Below, in pieces: positions 44,696 to 52,287 of a stretch of DNA of 64,000 bases (positions are counted from its first letter, which is position 1; the number at the start of each line of letters is the position of its first letter). A model generated the notes under the pieces. That model saw nothing but the letters and a program-made list of their open reading frames with translations, was not told the origin of the DNA and did no database searches. The stretch covers positions 62,001-126,000 of the forward strand of contig NZ_JAIRAU010000028.1 in NCBI RefSeq assembly GCF_020073745.1. Reading direction: 5' to 3'. A program made the position numbers and the translations under genes. This DNA comes from Nannocystis pusilla (GTDB lineage Bacteria; Myxococcota_A; Polyangia; Nannocystales; Nannocystaceae).

Positions 44696-46906
44696 ATGAG
44701 CACCTCGCCCGAGCACGACCGCGCGCTGGCCAGCCGCTTCCCGGCGCTGCAGCGGCTCGGCGTGATCGGGCCGCGCGGGCAGCTCGAGCACGTGCAGCAG
44801 ATGACCGCCGCCGACTGCGGCGCGGCCTGCCTGGCGATGGTGCTGCGCTACCACGGCCGCGAGGTCGGGCTCGACGAGCTCGCCGGGGCCATGGGCGCCG
44901 ACCACAACGGCGTCAGCGCGCTCGGCATCCTCCGCGCCGCCCGCGGCTACGGCCTGCGCGGGCGCGGCGTCCAGGTCGAGGACCTCGACGACCTGCGGCT
45001 CGTCCCGCGCGGCGCCGTCCTGCACTGGGAGTTCAACCACTTCGTCGTGTTCGACCGCCTCGATCGCCGCGGGATCCACATCCTCGATCCTGCGCACGGG
45101 CGGCGGCGGATCTCGCCGGCCGAGTTCGACCAGGCGTTCACCGGCGTGGCCCTGCTGCTCGAGCCGGGCGAGGCGTTCGCGCCCGAGCGGCGGCGGCGAC
45201 CGCTCGTGCGCCGCTACCTCGGGCGGATCCTCGCCTACCCGGCGCTGTGGAGCCGCTCGCTGTTGATGTCGGTGCTCGTGCAGCTGCTCGCGCTGGCGCT
45301 GCCGCTGATGACCACGCTGCTCGTCGACCGGATCCTCCCGCGCGGCGACCTCGGCCTGCTGCAGGTGCTCGGCTTCGGCCTGGTGATGATGGTGCTGTTC
45401 ACCTTCATCAGCTCGTGGGTGCGCGCCAACCTGCTGGTCCAGCTGCGCACCCTGCTCGACGCCGACATGACGATCGGCTTCCTCGATCACCTCGTCGACC
45501 TGCCCTACGCCTTCTTTCAGCGGCGCTCGACCGGCGACCTCATGCTGCGGCTCGGCAGCAACGCCGTGGTCCGCGAGATCCTCACCTCCGGCGCGCTGTC
45601 GGCGGTGCTCGACGGCACCCTCGTCAGCCTCTACCTCGTGCTCATCTTCTGGGCCAGCCCGACCATGGGCGCCGTCGTCGTCGCGCTCGGGGCGGTGCAG
45701 CTGTCGCTCTACTGGGCCACGCGCCGGGTCCAGCGCGAGCTGATGAGCGAGGGCCTGGCCGCGCAGGCCAAGACCTCGAGCTACGAGGTCGAGATGCTCG
45801 GCGGCATCGAGACGCTCAAGAGCATGGGCGCCGAGTTCCGCGCCGTCGACCGCTGGTCCAACCTGTTCGTCGACGCGCTCAACGTCTCGCTGCGGCGCGG
45901 TCGCCTCGACGCGCTGATCGGCGCCTTGCTCGGCAGCTTCGCCATGGCCGCGCCGCTCGTGATCCTCGGCACCGGCGCGATGCTGGTGCTCGCCGGCGAT
46001 CTCAGCCTCGGCGCCATGCTCGGCCTGTCGGCGCTCGGCGCCGGCTTCCTCGGCCCGCTGTCCGCGCTGGTCGCGGTCACGCTCAAGTTCCAGCTGCTCG
46101 GCAGCTACCTCGAGCGCATCGAGGACGTCATGCAGTCCGAGCCCGAGCAGGACCCAGTGCGGGTCAAGCGGGCCCCGCCGCTGTCGGGCCGGATCCAGAC
46201 CGAGGCGGTCGGCTTCCGCTACTCCGACAGCGTGCCGCCGGCGGTCGTCGACGTCACGGTCGACATCGCCCCGGGTCAGTTCGTCGCGGTCGTCGGCGCC
46301 TCCGGGGCCGGCAAGTCGACCCTCGCCAAGCTGCTGGTCGGCCTCTACCGCCCGCAGCAGGGCCGCGTGCTCTACGACGGCCTCGACCTCGCCGGCCTCG
46401 ACCTCCGCAGCGTGCGCGAGCAGCTCGGCGTCGTCACCCAGCGCGGCGAATTGTTCGGCGTGTCGATCCGCGAGAACATCGCCCTCGGCCACCCCGAGAT
46501 GACGCTCGAGGAGGTCGTCGCCGCCGCCCGCGCCGCCTCGATCCACGACGCGATCGCGGCCCTGCCGATGGGCTACGAGACGATCCTCGCCGACGGCGGC
46601 GCCTCGCTGTCCGGCGGGCAGCGGCAGCGCCTCGCCCTCGCCCGCGCGCTGGCCGGCCGCCCCGCGATCCTCCTGCTCGACGAGGCCACCAGCAACCTCG
46701 ACACCGTCAGCGAGGCGGCCATCCAGCGCTCGCTCGCCGCCCTCCGCTGCACCCGCATCGTCATCGCCCACCGCCTCAGCACCGTGATCGACGCCGACGT
46801 GATCCTGGTGATGGACCAGGCCCGCCTGGTCGACGCCGGCCGCCACGCCGAGCTGCTCGCGCGCTGCCCACAATACCGCCGCCTGTACGACCGGGAGGCG
46901 CCGTGA
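44696..46906 (+). CDS. C39-peptidase ABC transporter (PCAT) for graspetide maturation and export
   Basis: A 736-residue PCAT. The N-terminal C39 protease has catalytic Cys41 (QMTAADCGAACLAMVLRYHG), His115 (FNHFVVFD) and Asp131 (DPAHG). Six transmembrane helices follow (about 165-440; for example SLLMSVLVQLLALALPLMTT). The ATPase has Walker A GASGAGKST (about 534-542), signature LSGGQRQRLALARAL, Walker B ILLLDEAT and the H-loop IAHRLST. It should remove the precursor leader after Gly-Gly and export the modified core with ATP. The gene starts 14 nt after the first adaptor gene and overlaps the next adaptor gene by four bases (GTGA). Confidence 0.95.
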   Translation: MSTSPEHDRALASRFPALQRLGVIGPRGQLEHVQQMTAADCGAACLAMVLRYHGREVGLDELAGAMGADHNGVSALGILRAARGYGLRGRGVQVEDLDDLRLVPRGAVLHWEFNHFVVFDRLDRRGIHILDPAHGRRRISPAEFDQAFTGVALLLEPGEAFAPERRRRPLVRRYLGRILAYPALWSRSLLMSVLVQLLALALPLMTTLLVDRILPRGDLGLLQVLGFGLVMMVLFTFISSWVRANLLVQLRTLLDADMTIGFLDHLVDLPYAFFQRRSTGDLMLRLGSNAVVREILTSGALSAVLDGTLVSLYLVLIFWASPTMGAVVVALGAVQLSLYWATRRVQRELMSEGLAAQAKTSSYEVEMLGGIETLKSMGAEFRAVDRWSNLFVDALNVSLRRGRLDALIGALLGSFAMAAPLVILGTGAMLVLAGDLSLGAMLGLSALGAGFLGPLSALVAVTLKFQLLGSYLERIEDVMQSEPEQDPVRVKRAPPLSGRIQTEAVGFRYSDSVPPAVVDVTVDIAPGQFVAVVGASGAGKSTLAKLLVGLYRPQQGRVLYDGLDLAGLDLRSVREQLGVVTQRGELFGVSIRENIALGHPEMTLEEVVAAARAASIHDAIAALPMGYETILADGGASLSGGQRQRLALARALAGRPAILLLDEATSNLDTVSEAAIQRSLAALRCTRIVIAHRLSTVIDADVILVMDQARLVDAGRHAELLARCPQYRRLYDREAP

Positions 46907-47799
46907 CGTCTCCATTCACAAAACATGCTCTAAAGGGCATGTCCGTTCGGGCATTGTGGGTAGCGGCGCTGGCGTCCGCCTGCGGCGAGGCCCCGCCGGC
47001 CCCCGCCGCGGCGCTCGACCCGGCCCCCGCGCCTGCCCCCGCGCCGTCGCCGGCCCCGGCCCCCGCGCCGATGGTCGGCGTGCTCGTGCCCGAGGCCGAG
47101 GTCGTGCTGGTGTCGTCGGGCTTCTCGCGGCTCGCGCGGCTCGACCTCGAGGTCGGCGATCACGTGAACGAGGGCGACGTGGTCGCCGCGATGGACGTGC
47201 GCGGCGATCGCAACGAGCTGGCGGCCGCGACCGCCGCGTGGAAGGCCTCGACCGCCGAGCTCGAGCGGCTCACGCTCGAGCTCGAGCGGGCCAGGATGAC
47301 GCGGGCCGACGTCGAGCAGCTCGAGGACTACGTCTCGCGCGCCGAGCTCCGCGAGCAGCGCTACGCCGAGAAGCTGGCCGCCGCGCGCAAGCGCAGCGCC
47401 GGCGCCTCGCAGTCGCAGCAGCGCAGCAAGATGGACGAGGCCACCGCGCGGATCGCCGAGTCCGAGCTGCGCGCCCCGTTCGCCGGCGTGATCGCCAGCC
47501 GCCACGTCGACGCCGGCGCCACCCTGACCGCCGGCGAGCCCGTCGTGCGCCTGATCTCCGACGCCCGCGTGCTCCGCTTCGCCGTCCCCGAGGCCCGCAG
47601 CCACGCCCTGCGCCTCGGCGCTCCCGTCACGGTGACCTTCGCCGACGGCCCCGCGATCGCCGGCGAGGTCATCACCGTCGCCCCGGAGATCGAGGTCGGC
47701 ACGCGCCTCATCTTCGCCGAGGCCCGCCTGATGGACGGCGAGCCGGCCACGTCGCTGCGGATCGGCACCGTCGCGCAGGTGCGGTTCGCCGGCGAGTGA
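46903..47799 (+). CDS. Second periplasmic adaptor, lipoprotein HlyD type
   Basis: A 298-residue periplasmic adaptor. The signal ends in lipobox LASAC and is followed by a Pro/Ala linker. Lipoyl-type halves (VLVSSGFSRLARLDLEVGDH, ITAR-ESELRAPFAGVIASRHVD) flank a coiled hairpin (KASTAELERLTLELERARMT), then beta-barrel and proximal domains (FAVPEARSHALRLGAPV, VAPEIEVGTRLIFAEARL). The GTG at 46903 overlaps the exporter stop (GTGA) and has GGGAGG four nt upstream, so translation is coupled. A later ATG at 46939 lies in a palindrome and has poor spacing. Having two adaptors around one PCAT is unusual; this one likely links the complex to the outer membrane. Confidence 0.87.
   Translation: MTSPFTKHALKGMSVRALWVAALASACGEAPPAPAAALDPAPAPAPAPSPAPAPAPMVGVLVPEAEVVLVSSGFSRLARLDLEVGDHVNEGDVVAAMDVRGDRNELAAATAAWKASTAELERLTLELERARMTRADVEQLEDYVSRAELREQRYAEKLAAARKRSAGASQSQQRSKMDEATARIAESELRAPFAGVIASRHVDAGATLTAGEPVVRLISDARVLRFAVPEARSHALRLGAPVTVTFADGPAIAGEVITVAPEIEVGTRLIFAEARLMDGEPATSLRIGTVAQVRFAGE
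46924..46941. repeat. Palindrome at the second adaptor start
   Basis: CATGC-TCTAAAGG-GCATG lies inside the 5' end of the second adaptor gene. It is a diverged member of the palindrome family. Confidence 0.5.
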
Positions 47800-47805
47800 G
47801 ACCAC

Positions 47806-47821
47806 CTGTCCCCTGCGACAG
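47806..47821. repeat. Dispersed palindrome 7 nt after the graspetide operon
   Basis: CTGTC-CCCTGC-GACAG lies 7 nt downstream of the last operon stop and faces the convergent fragment at 47972. It may act in transcription termination or RNA 3'-end stability. Confidence 0.6.
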
Positions 47822-47971
47822 ATGAGCCCTTCTCATTCGTCGTCACTATACTCATGAATCTTGCGCACCCGTGCCGCGGCGCGCACGGCAGGATGTGGAC
47901 AGCGAACCATCGCTCAGGCCGCGCTCGCCGACATCACCACGTCCGTCAGCCGGCGCGCTTGAGGTCGCGTC

Positions 47972-48510
47972 TCACTCGCCCTCGAAGCCGTAGAGCCGCA
48001 GGTTGGCAAGACAACTGGTCGGGTTGACCGCCGGATCGGGGTGTGAAAGGTCCAGCTCCCGTCGACCACGCCGCTGCTGCCGTAGTGGCCCTGGAACAGG
48101 AACTGCTCGAAGTTCTCTGCGATCACCACCCCGTCGCGCCGCCGGTAGCGACCCAACCCGGCGAAGATCCGCTCCCCCGCGCTCTCGTGAGAGTCGCTCA
48201 GCCACGCCCGGTACGACTGCCAGTTGTCGCCCAGCCCCGCCTGCAGGGCCAGCTGCGCGCACAGGCTGTCCGCGCCGGCCAGCCCCCCGATCAGCTCCGG
48301 CGACAGCAGCATGCTCGTGGCGAACACCCACCTGGCCCGAAGGCAAGACGCGCAGTTGTCGTCCGGATCGGCGTTGCCGTCGTCGCACTCCTCGGGCGCC
48401 TCCACGATCCCGTCGCCGCACACCGCCGTCGCGCCCGTCGAGCTGCTGCTCTCGCCGGACAGCGACGAGGTGGAGGACAACCCCTCGCCGCCGGTCGAGC
48501 TCAGCCCCGG
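47972..48510 (-). pseudogene. DUF4215/DUF1554 protein fragment, 5'-truncated and frameshifted
   Basis: The minus strand encodes a Ser/Thr linker (GLSSTGGEGLSSTSSLSGES), one DUF4215 unit (CGDGIVEAPEECDDGNADPD) and a DUF1554-like domain (RWVFATSMLLSPELIGGLAG, LGDNWQSYRAWLSDS). The last part, AVNPTSCLANLRLYGFEGE, is in a different frame; a single-base change in the GGGG run at 48038-48041 explains it. No signal peptide or start codon lies upstream, where the opposite strand encodes a HEAT-like protein instead. It resembles the intact gene at 23504. The homopolymer frameshift could be a sequencing error, but the missing 5' end is real. Confidence 0.7.
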
Positions 48511-48519
48511 ACGGCGCGT

Positions 48520-49127
48520 GGAGCGAGAAGCTGCGCCGACTGCGAGAGAGCCCCTCGCTCGTCGGTCCGGTCGATCGAGCGCGCCTCGTGCCCTTCCTCG
48601 TCGCGCACCCGGACCCGCGGGTGCGCGGCGCGTGCGGGCACCTGCTCGCCGCGTGGGGCGAGCACGACGCGCTGCTCCGGCTCGCCGGCGACCCGCGATA
48701 CGGCGTGATGCAGGCCGCGATGCACGCCCTCGGCAAGACGACGCCGAACGCCGCCGCTGCGCAGTGCGCCCGCACATGCCTCGCGCATCCGCGTGTCACG
48801 GGCGCGTGCGCCGAGGAGACGCTGGCGACCTACGTGGCCCACGCTCCGCCCGCCGAGGCCATCCCGCTCCTGGCCCGGCTCGTGGCCGACGACCCGCGCC
48901 AGACGGTCCGCCGGCGCGCCGTGCACGCGCTGATCGAGCTGCACGCCGCCCGCGAGCTCGCGGAGCTCCTCCCGCTCCTGGAAGCGCCCCCACGGGTCCA
49001 CTGGGGCGTGCACCTCGCCCTCCTCGAGGGGTGTCGCAAGCTCGGCCTCGACGGCTCGCGCGGCGCGGACATGCTGCGCGAGGTCGACGACATCCACGTG
49101 CAAGGCGCCCTGGCGCGGTTGACGTGA
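48520..49127 (+). pseudogene. HEAT-repeat protein fragment, 5'-truncated
   Basis: The frame encodes about 200 residues of HEAT/armadillo-type helices: LVPFLVAHPDPRVRGACGHL, GVMQAAMHALGKTTPN, AIPLLARLVADDPRQTVRRR, AVHALIELHAARELAELLPL, ending in GALARLT. Only in-frame GTG 48588 offers a start, with no ribosome site, and helices begin before it. The homology begins right where the opposite fragment (DUF4215/DUF1554) ends, so both genes appear to have lost their 5' ends at one junction. HEAT proteins of this sort act as interaction scaffolds. It may still be expressed as a short protein. Confidence 0.6.
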
Positions 49128-49435
49128 GACAAGACCGCGAGGACATGTCCTAGCAGACATTCATTGCACCTGCGGTCCATCGACATGCCTCAAAGGATAT
49201 GTCCTAGCAGACATTCATTGCACCCACGATCCATCGACGTGTCTCGAAGGACATGTCCTTGCGGCGACGACAGCCCGGCCTGGCGGCAGCGTCGCCGCGG
49301 CGCGCCCGGGCCGCTCGCCCGCCGGGCGCCGACCGGCGCGAGCCGGCCGTGCAGGTCGAGCCGCGACGACGCTCGCCGAGGCCGCTCGACCCGGCGACGA
49401 ATCGGCCCATGCTTCGTGGCCCGGAGGAACCAAGC
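49128..49435. other. Intergenic region with palindromic tandem repeat
   Basis: About 310 bp. The first half is the 54-bp repeat array (49141-49262); the second half is GC-rich without recognised content and leads to the dodecin ribosome site. Confidence 0.5.
49141..49262. repeat. 2.3 copies of a 54-bp palindromic unit
   Basis: Units start with GGACATGTCCTAGCAGACAT at 49141 and GGATATGTCCTAGCAGACAT at 49195, then a third partial unit at 49249 (GGACATGTCC). Each unit has ATGTC-CTAGCA-GACAT plus a second palindrome (CGTGTCTCGAAGGACATGTC type). It begins 14 nt after the HEAT fragment stop. Confidence 0.8.
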
Positions 49436-49663
49436 ATGCCGAACGCTCGCGCCGAGAACAGTGTCGCCAAGATCGTCGAGATCACCTCACAATCGACCAG
49501 CAGCTTCCAGGACGCCATCGACCGCGGCATCGAGCGCGCGTCCAGGACGATCAAGGACATCCGCGGCGCGTGGGTCCAGGACCAGGAGCTCGTGTGTGAC
49601 AACGGCGAGATCGCCGCCTACCGCGTCGTCATGAAGGTGACCTTCGTGCTCGAGGAGGAGTAA
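49436..49663 (+). CDS. Dodecin-family flavin-binding protein
   Basis: A 75-residue protein close to the usual dodecin length. The order AKIVEITSQSTSSFQDAIDR, ASRTIKDIRGAWVQDQEL and IAAYRVVMKVTFVLEEE matches the beta-alpha-beta-beta fold of dodecins, which form 12-mers storing flavins (or CoA) and limiting photodamage. The conserved Trp (AWVQ) that stacks on flavin is present. GGAGG lies 7 nt before the start. The gene is isolated between repeats. Confidence 0.93.
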   Translation: MPNARAENSVAKIVEITSQSTSSFQDAIDRGIERASRTIKDIRGAWVQDQELVCDNGEIAAYRVVMKVTFVLEEE

Positions 49664-50031
49664 TTGCCACCAGTGCCGCCACCCCTGAGTGACGTGATTC
49701 CATCGCTCTCGGCAATCGCCGCACGATGATCGATCGCGGCCGCGTGTGAAGAGAAGCCACGCCGCGGCCCCGATCGCTCGATTTTGCTCCCCTGCGAAGG
49801 CCGCGGTTGCTTCACCCGCGATGCGAACGCCAGCGGGCCGGAGAGACCGGAGTGGCGGGGCGGCAAGCGCCGTGTTCGAGCCCGACCTGCGACTTCAGCT
49901 TCCACCGCGAGCTCGAGCGGCTCGGCGGCCGCCAGGCGCTCCCCGGCGGCCGGCGCCGCTGTAATGGACCTGTAATCGTCCCGTCGATCGCCCTGCGTCC
50001 TCCAGGCTGCGGGGCTTGGTAGAGTCGCGCG
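49664..50031. other. Intergenic region holding a pcrB remnant
   Basis: About 370 bp. About 49754-49950 is a decayed copy of the upstream and 5' part of pcrB (see pseudogene entry). The rest is GC-rich and unremarkable. Confidence 0.6.
49754..49950 (+). pseudogene. Decayed duplicate of the pcrB promoter/5' end
   Basis: The segment aligns with 53418-53655: GAAGCCACGCC versus GAACCCACGCC, CCGCGGTTGC in both, CCAGCGGGCCGG-GAGACCGGAG in both, GTGTTCGAGC, and CCGCGAGCTCGAGCGG in both. Translated, SFHRELERLGGRQALPGG matches SFYRELERIGYRQVLLGG of intact PcrB. Internal deletions and a stop (GTAATGG, TGTAATC) follow. The remnant and intact gene flank the three Cys-rich lipoprotein genes as direct repeats. 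Confidence 0.75.
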
Positions 50032-50997
50032 ATGAGCCGCGGCAAAATTGGTTCCTTGTGGAGTATCAGCGTGCTGACTCTGTGGTTGGCCGGATGCGGA
50101 AACGCCGGCGACGACGAGTGCACGCCCGGCGCCGAGGGGTGTGCGTGTGCCCAGGGCACGCAGTGCCTGGGAGGGTTGAGCTGCTTCTCCAACATCTGCG
50201 TCCAGAGCCCCTCCTCGCCGACGACGAACGATCCGTCCAATCCTCCGACCACCAGCGATGGCTCGTCCTCCACCGGCGACAATCCCGGCCCGACCACCGG
50301 CACGACCCCGGGCTGCCCGCAGGGCCTCACGCAGTGCGAGGACGGCTGCGCGGATCTGGCTGGCGACGCGGCCCACTGCGGCGGCTGCGGCAACGCCTGC
50401 GCCACCGGCGAGGTGTGCCAGGACTCGGAGTGCGTCGTCGTCGAGAACTGCACGCCGATGAGCTGCCCAGGGCTCAGCTATTGCTCCCTGGACACCAAAC
50501 AATGCGTGCCTGGCTGTCAATTCTCCGATCAGTGCCCGATCAAGGAGGTCTGCGACACCGTCACGCACAAATGTGTGTGCGGCGAGGGATATCACCTGAA
50601 GGACGGTATCTGTCAGCCGTGCAAGGAGGCCGCCGCCTGCGGCAACAGCTGCACGGTGTGCCCGGCGGTCGCCAACGGGTCACCGGCCTGCATCGACGGC
50701 AAGTGCGGCGCGACCTGCGACGACGGCTACCAGGAGTGCGGCGGCCAGTGCTTCGTCGACTACCCGCCGATCTGCGGGGAGAACCGCGACAACTGCACGC
50801 CATGCGAAGAGCCGGAGGGCGGGACCGTGACCTGCGAGGGCTCGAAGTGCACCAACGTGTGCCCGCCGGGGACCGTCGACTGCACCCTCAGCTGCAAGAA
50901 GGGCAAGGGCTACCTCTGCAACAACGACGATGAGTGCTGCTCGGGCATCTGCGAGTACGACGCGCAGCTGAATTACTTCGCGTGCTACTCGTTCTGA
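50032..50997 (+). CDS. Cys-rich lipoprotein, paralog A
   Basis: A 321-residue lipoprotein. Signal and lipobox LAGC (Cys22). A first Cys module (CTPGAEGCACAQGTQC, GGLSCFSNICV) is shared with the next two genes. Then a Ser/Thr stalk (about 60-95) and a long Cys-rich region of EGF/stefin-like units: CGGCGNACATGEVC, CPGLSYCSLDTKQCVPGC, CVCGEGYHLKDGICQPC, CGATCDDGYQECGGQC. It ends CCSGICEYDAQLNYFACYSF. Similar units in paralog B show common origin. No enzyme motif; probably a surface adhesin or binder. A strong hairpin lies 12 nt after its stop. Confidence 0.75.
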   Translation: MSRGKIGSLWSISVLTLWLAGCGNAGDDECTPGAEGCACAQGTQCLGGLSCFSNICVQSPSSPTTNDPSNPPTTSDGSSSTGDNPGPTTGTTPGCPQGLTQCEDGCADLAGDAAHCGGCGNACATGEVCQDSECVVVENCTPMSCPGLSYCSLDTKQCVPGCQFSDQCPIKEVCDTVTHKCVCGEGYHLKDGICQPCKEAAACGNSCTVCPAVANGSPACIDGKCGATCDDGYQECGGQCFVDYPPICGENRDNCTPCEEPEGGTVTCEGSKCTNVCPPGTVDCTLSCKKGKGYLCNNDDECCSGICEYDAQLNYFACYSF

Positions 50998-51009
50998 GCC
51001 GGCGCCGCG

Positions 51010-51032
51010 CTCGCCCGCCCGCGGCGGGCGAG
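51010..51032. terminator. Terminator-like hairpin after paralog A
   Basis: CTCGCCCGCC and GGCGGGCGAG form a 10-bp stem with a 3-nt loop, 12 nt after the stop codon. No U-tract. Confidence 0.6.
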
Positions 51033-51248
51033 GAGATCGCCCGCCGCGCGGGGCTCGGCGCGAACCCAGGACAGCGACGGAGCACCGTCGATTCCGGCGG
51101 CACGAAGTCGGTCGCGCTCGCGCGGACTGGCGTGACTTGGTATTGCCATTCGACGGGCGCACGCGACCGGCGAAAAGACCCGCCAGGCCGCGCGCGGGCG
51201 GCGATTTTTGTACCGCTGGCCGGAGGGCCGGCGTAAGCTGGCGGCGCT

Positions 51249-52238
51249 ATGCGGTCGTCCTCGTGGTTGCGTCAGTACATCTTGTTCGTCGGGCTATTCG
51301 GGCCTCTCGGCTGTGGCGGCGGCGAAGCCGACGAATGCCCCCAGGACGGCCTGGAGGGCTGCCCATGCGCGAACGGGCTCTGCTTCAACGGTTTGCAGTG
51401 CCTGTCGAACTACTGCGTCGGCAGCGGCGCCAGCGGGGCGGCCGATCCGAGCAACGCCGCGCAAGCGACCGCCGAGCCGACCGACGGCGGCCCGGCGGAC
51501 ACCGGCGACGACACCGGCGGCGGGCCGGAGTGCGCGGCGGGCCTGAAGCGCTGCGCGGGCGATTGCGTCGACGTGCAGGAGCACCCGGAGCACTGCGGCG
51601 AGTGCGACAAGGTCTGCGCGGGCGGCGGGGTGTGCATCGCCGGCGAGTGCGCGGCCGCGGTGGATTGCAGCAAAGACCCGTGCCCCGGCTTCACGTACTG
51701 CGATCCGGCCACCAAGAAGTGCCTGCCGGGCTGCGACTTCAACCCGCAGTGCGGCACCGGCGCGAAGTGCGACACGACCACGCACGATTGCGTGTGCAAC
51801 CCCGGCTTCCACGAGTGCGGCGGCGTCTGCGTGCTCGACAGCGACCCGACGGCCTGCGGCGCGGGCTGCGAGGTGTGCCCGGTGGTGGCCCACGGCGAGC
51901 CGGCCTGCATCGACGGCGCGTGCGGGGCGACCTGCTCCCTCGGCTATCACGAGTGCGGCGGCAACTGCTACTCGGACCAGGAAGAGGTCATCTGCGAGTC
52001 CAACCGCCCGACCTGCACCGTGTGCCCGAACGCGATGGGCGAACCCTATCCGGCCTGCGACCAGAACGACAAGTGCACCTACCGGTGCCAGGCCACCGGC
52101 CACATCCCCTGCGGCGACCTCGAGTGCAAGATCGAGGAGGGCTATTTCTGCGACGTCGACGAGGACTGTTGTCAGTTGTACGGTCCTCTCACGTGTCAAT
52201 ACACCGGCAACGACTACTGGCAGTGCCTGAAGCCGTAG
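51249..52238 (+). CDS. Cys-rich lipoprotein, paralog B
   Basis: A 329-residue lipoprotein with signal ending GPLGC (Cys22). The first Cys module (CPQDGLEGCPCANGLC, NGLQCLSNYCVG) matches paralogs A and C. After a linker the C-terminal part parallels paralog A unit by unit: CSKDPCPGFTYCDPATKKC, CVCNPGFHECGGVC, CGATCSLGYHECGGNC, ending YTGNDYWQCLKP. The order suggests gene duplication followed by drift. No catalytic signature. Downstream gene starts only 49 nt away with no terminator, so B and C are likely co-transcribed. Confidence 0.75.
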   Translation: MRSSSWLRQYILFVGLFGPLGCGGGEADECPQDGLEGCPCANGLCFNGLQCLSNYCVGSGASGAADPSNAAQATAEPTDGGPADTGDDTGGGPECAAGLKRCAGDCVDVQEHPEHCGECDKVCAGGGVCIAGECAAAVDCSKDPCPGFTYCDPATKKCLPGCDFNPQCGTGAKCDTTTHDCVCNPGFHECGGVCVLDSDPTACGAGCEVCPVVAHGEPACIDGACGATCSLGYHECGGNCYSDQEEVICESNRPTCTVCPNAMGEPYPACDQNDKCTYRCQATGHIPCGDLECKIEEGYFCDVDEDCCQLYGPLTCQYTGNDYWQCLKP

Positions 52239-52287
52239 ACCACTCACCGAGAAGAACGAGAAGAACGCGGAGAGAAGGTAAAGCGCG

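Noticed and set aside
49128-49262. Insertion sequence ends
   Set aside because: Repeats are tandem palindromes with no transposase gene, no terminal inverted repeats around a gene, and no target duplication.
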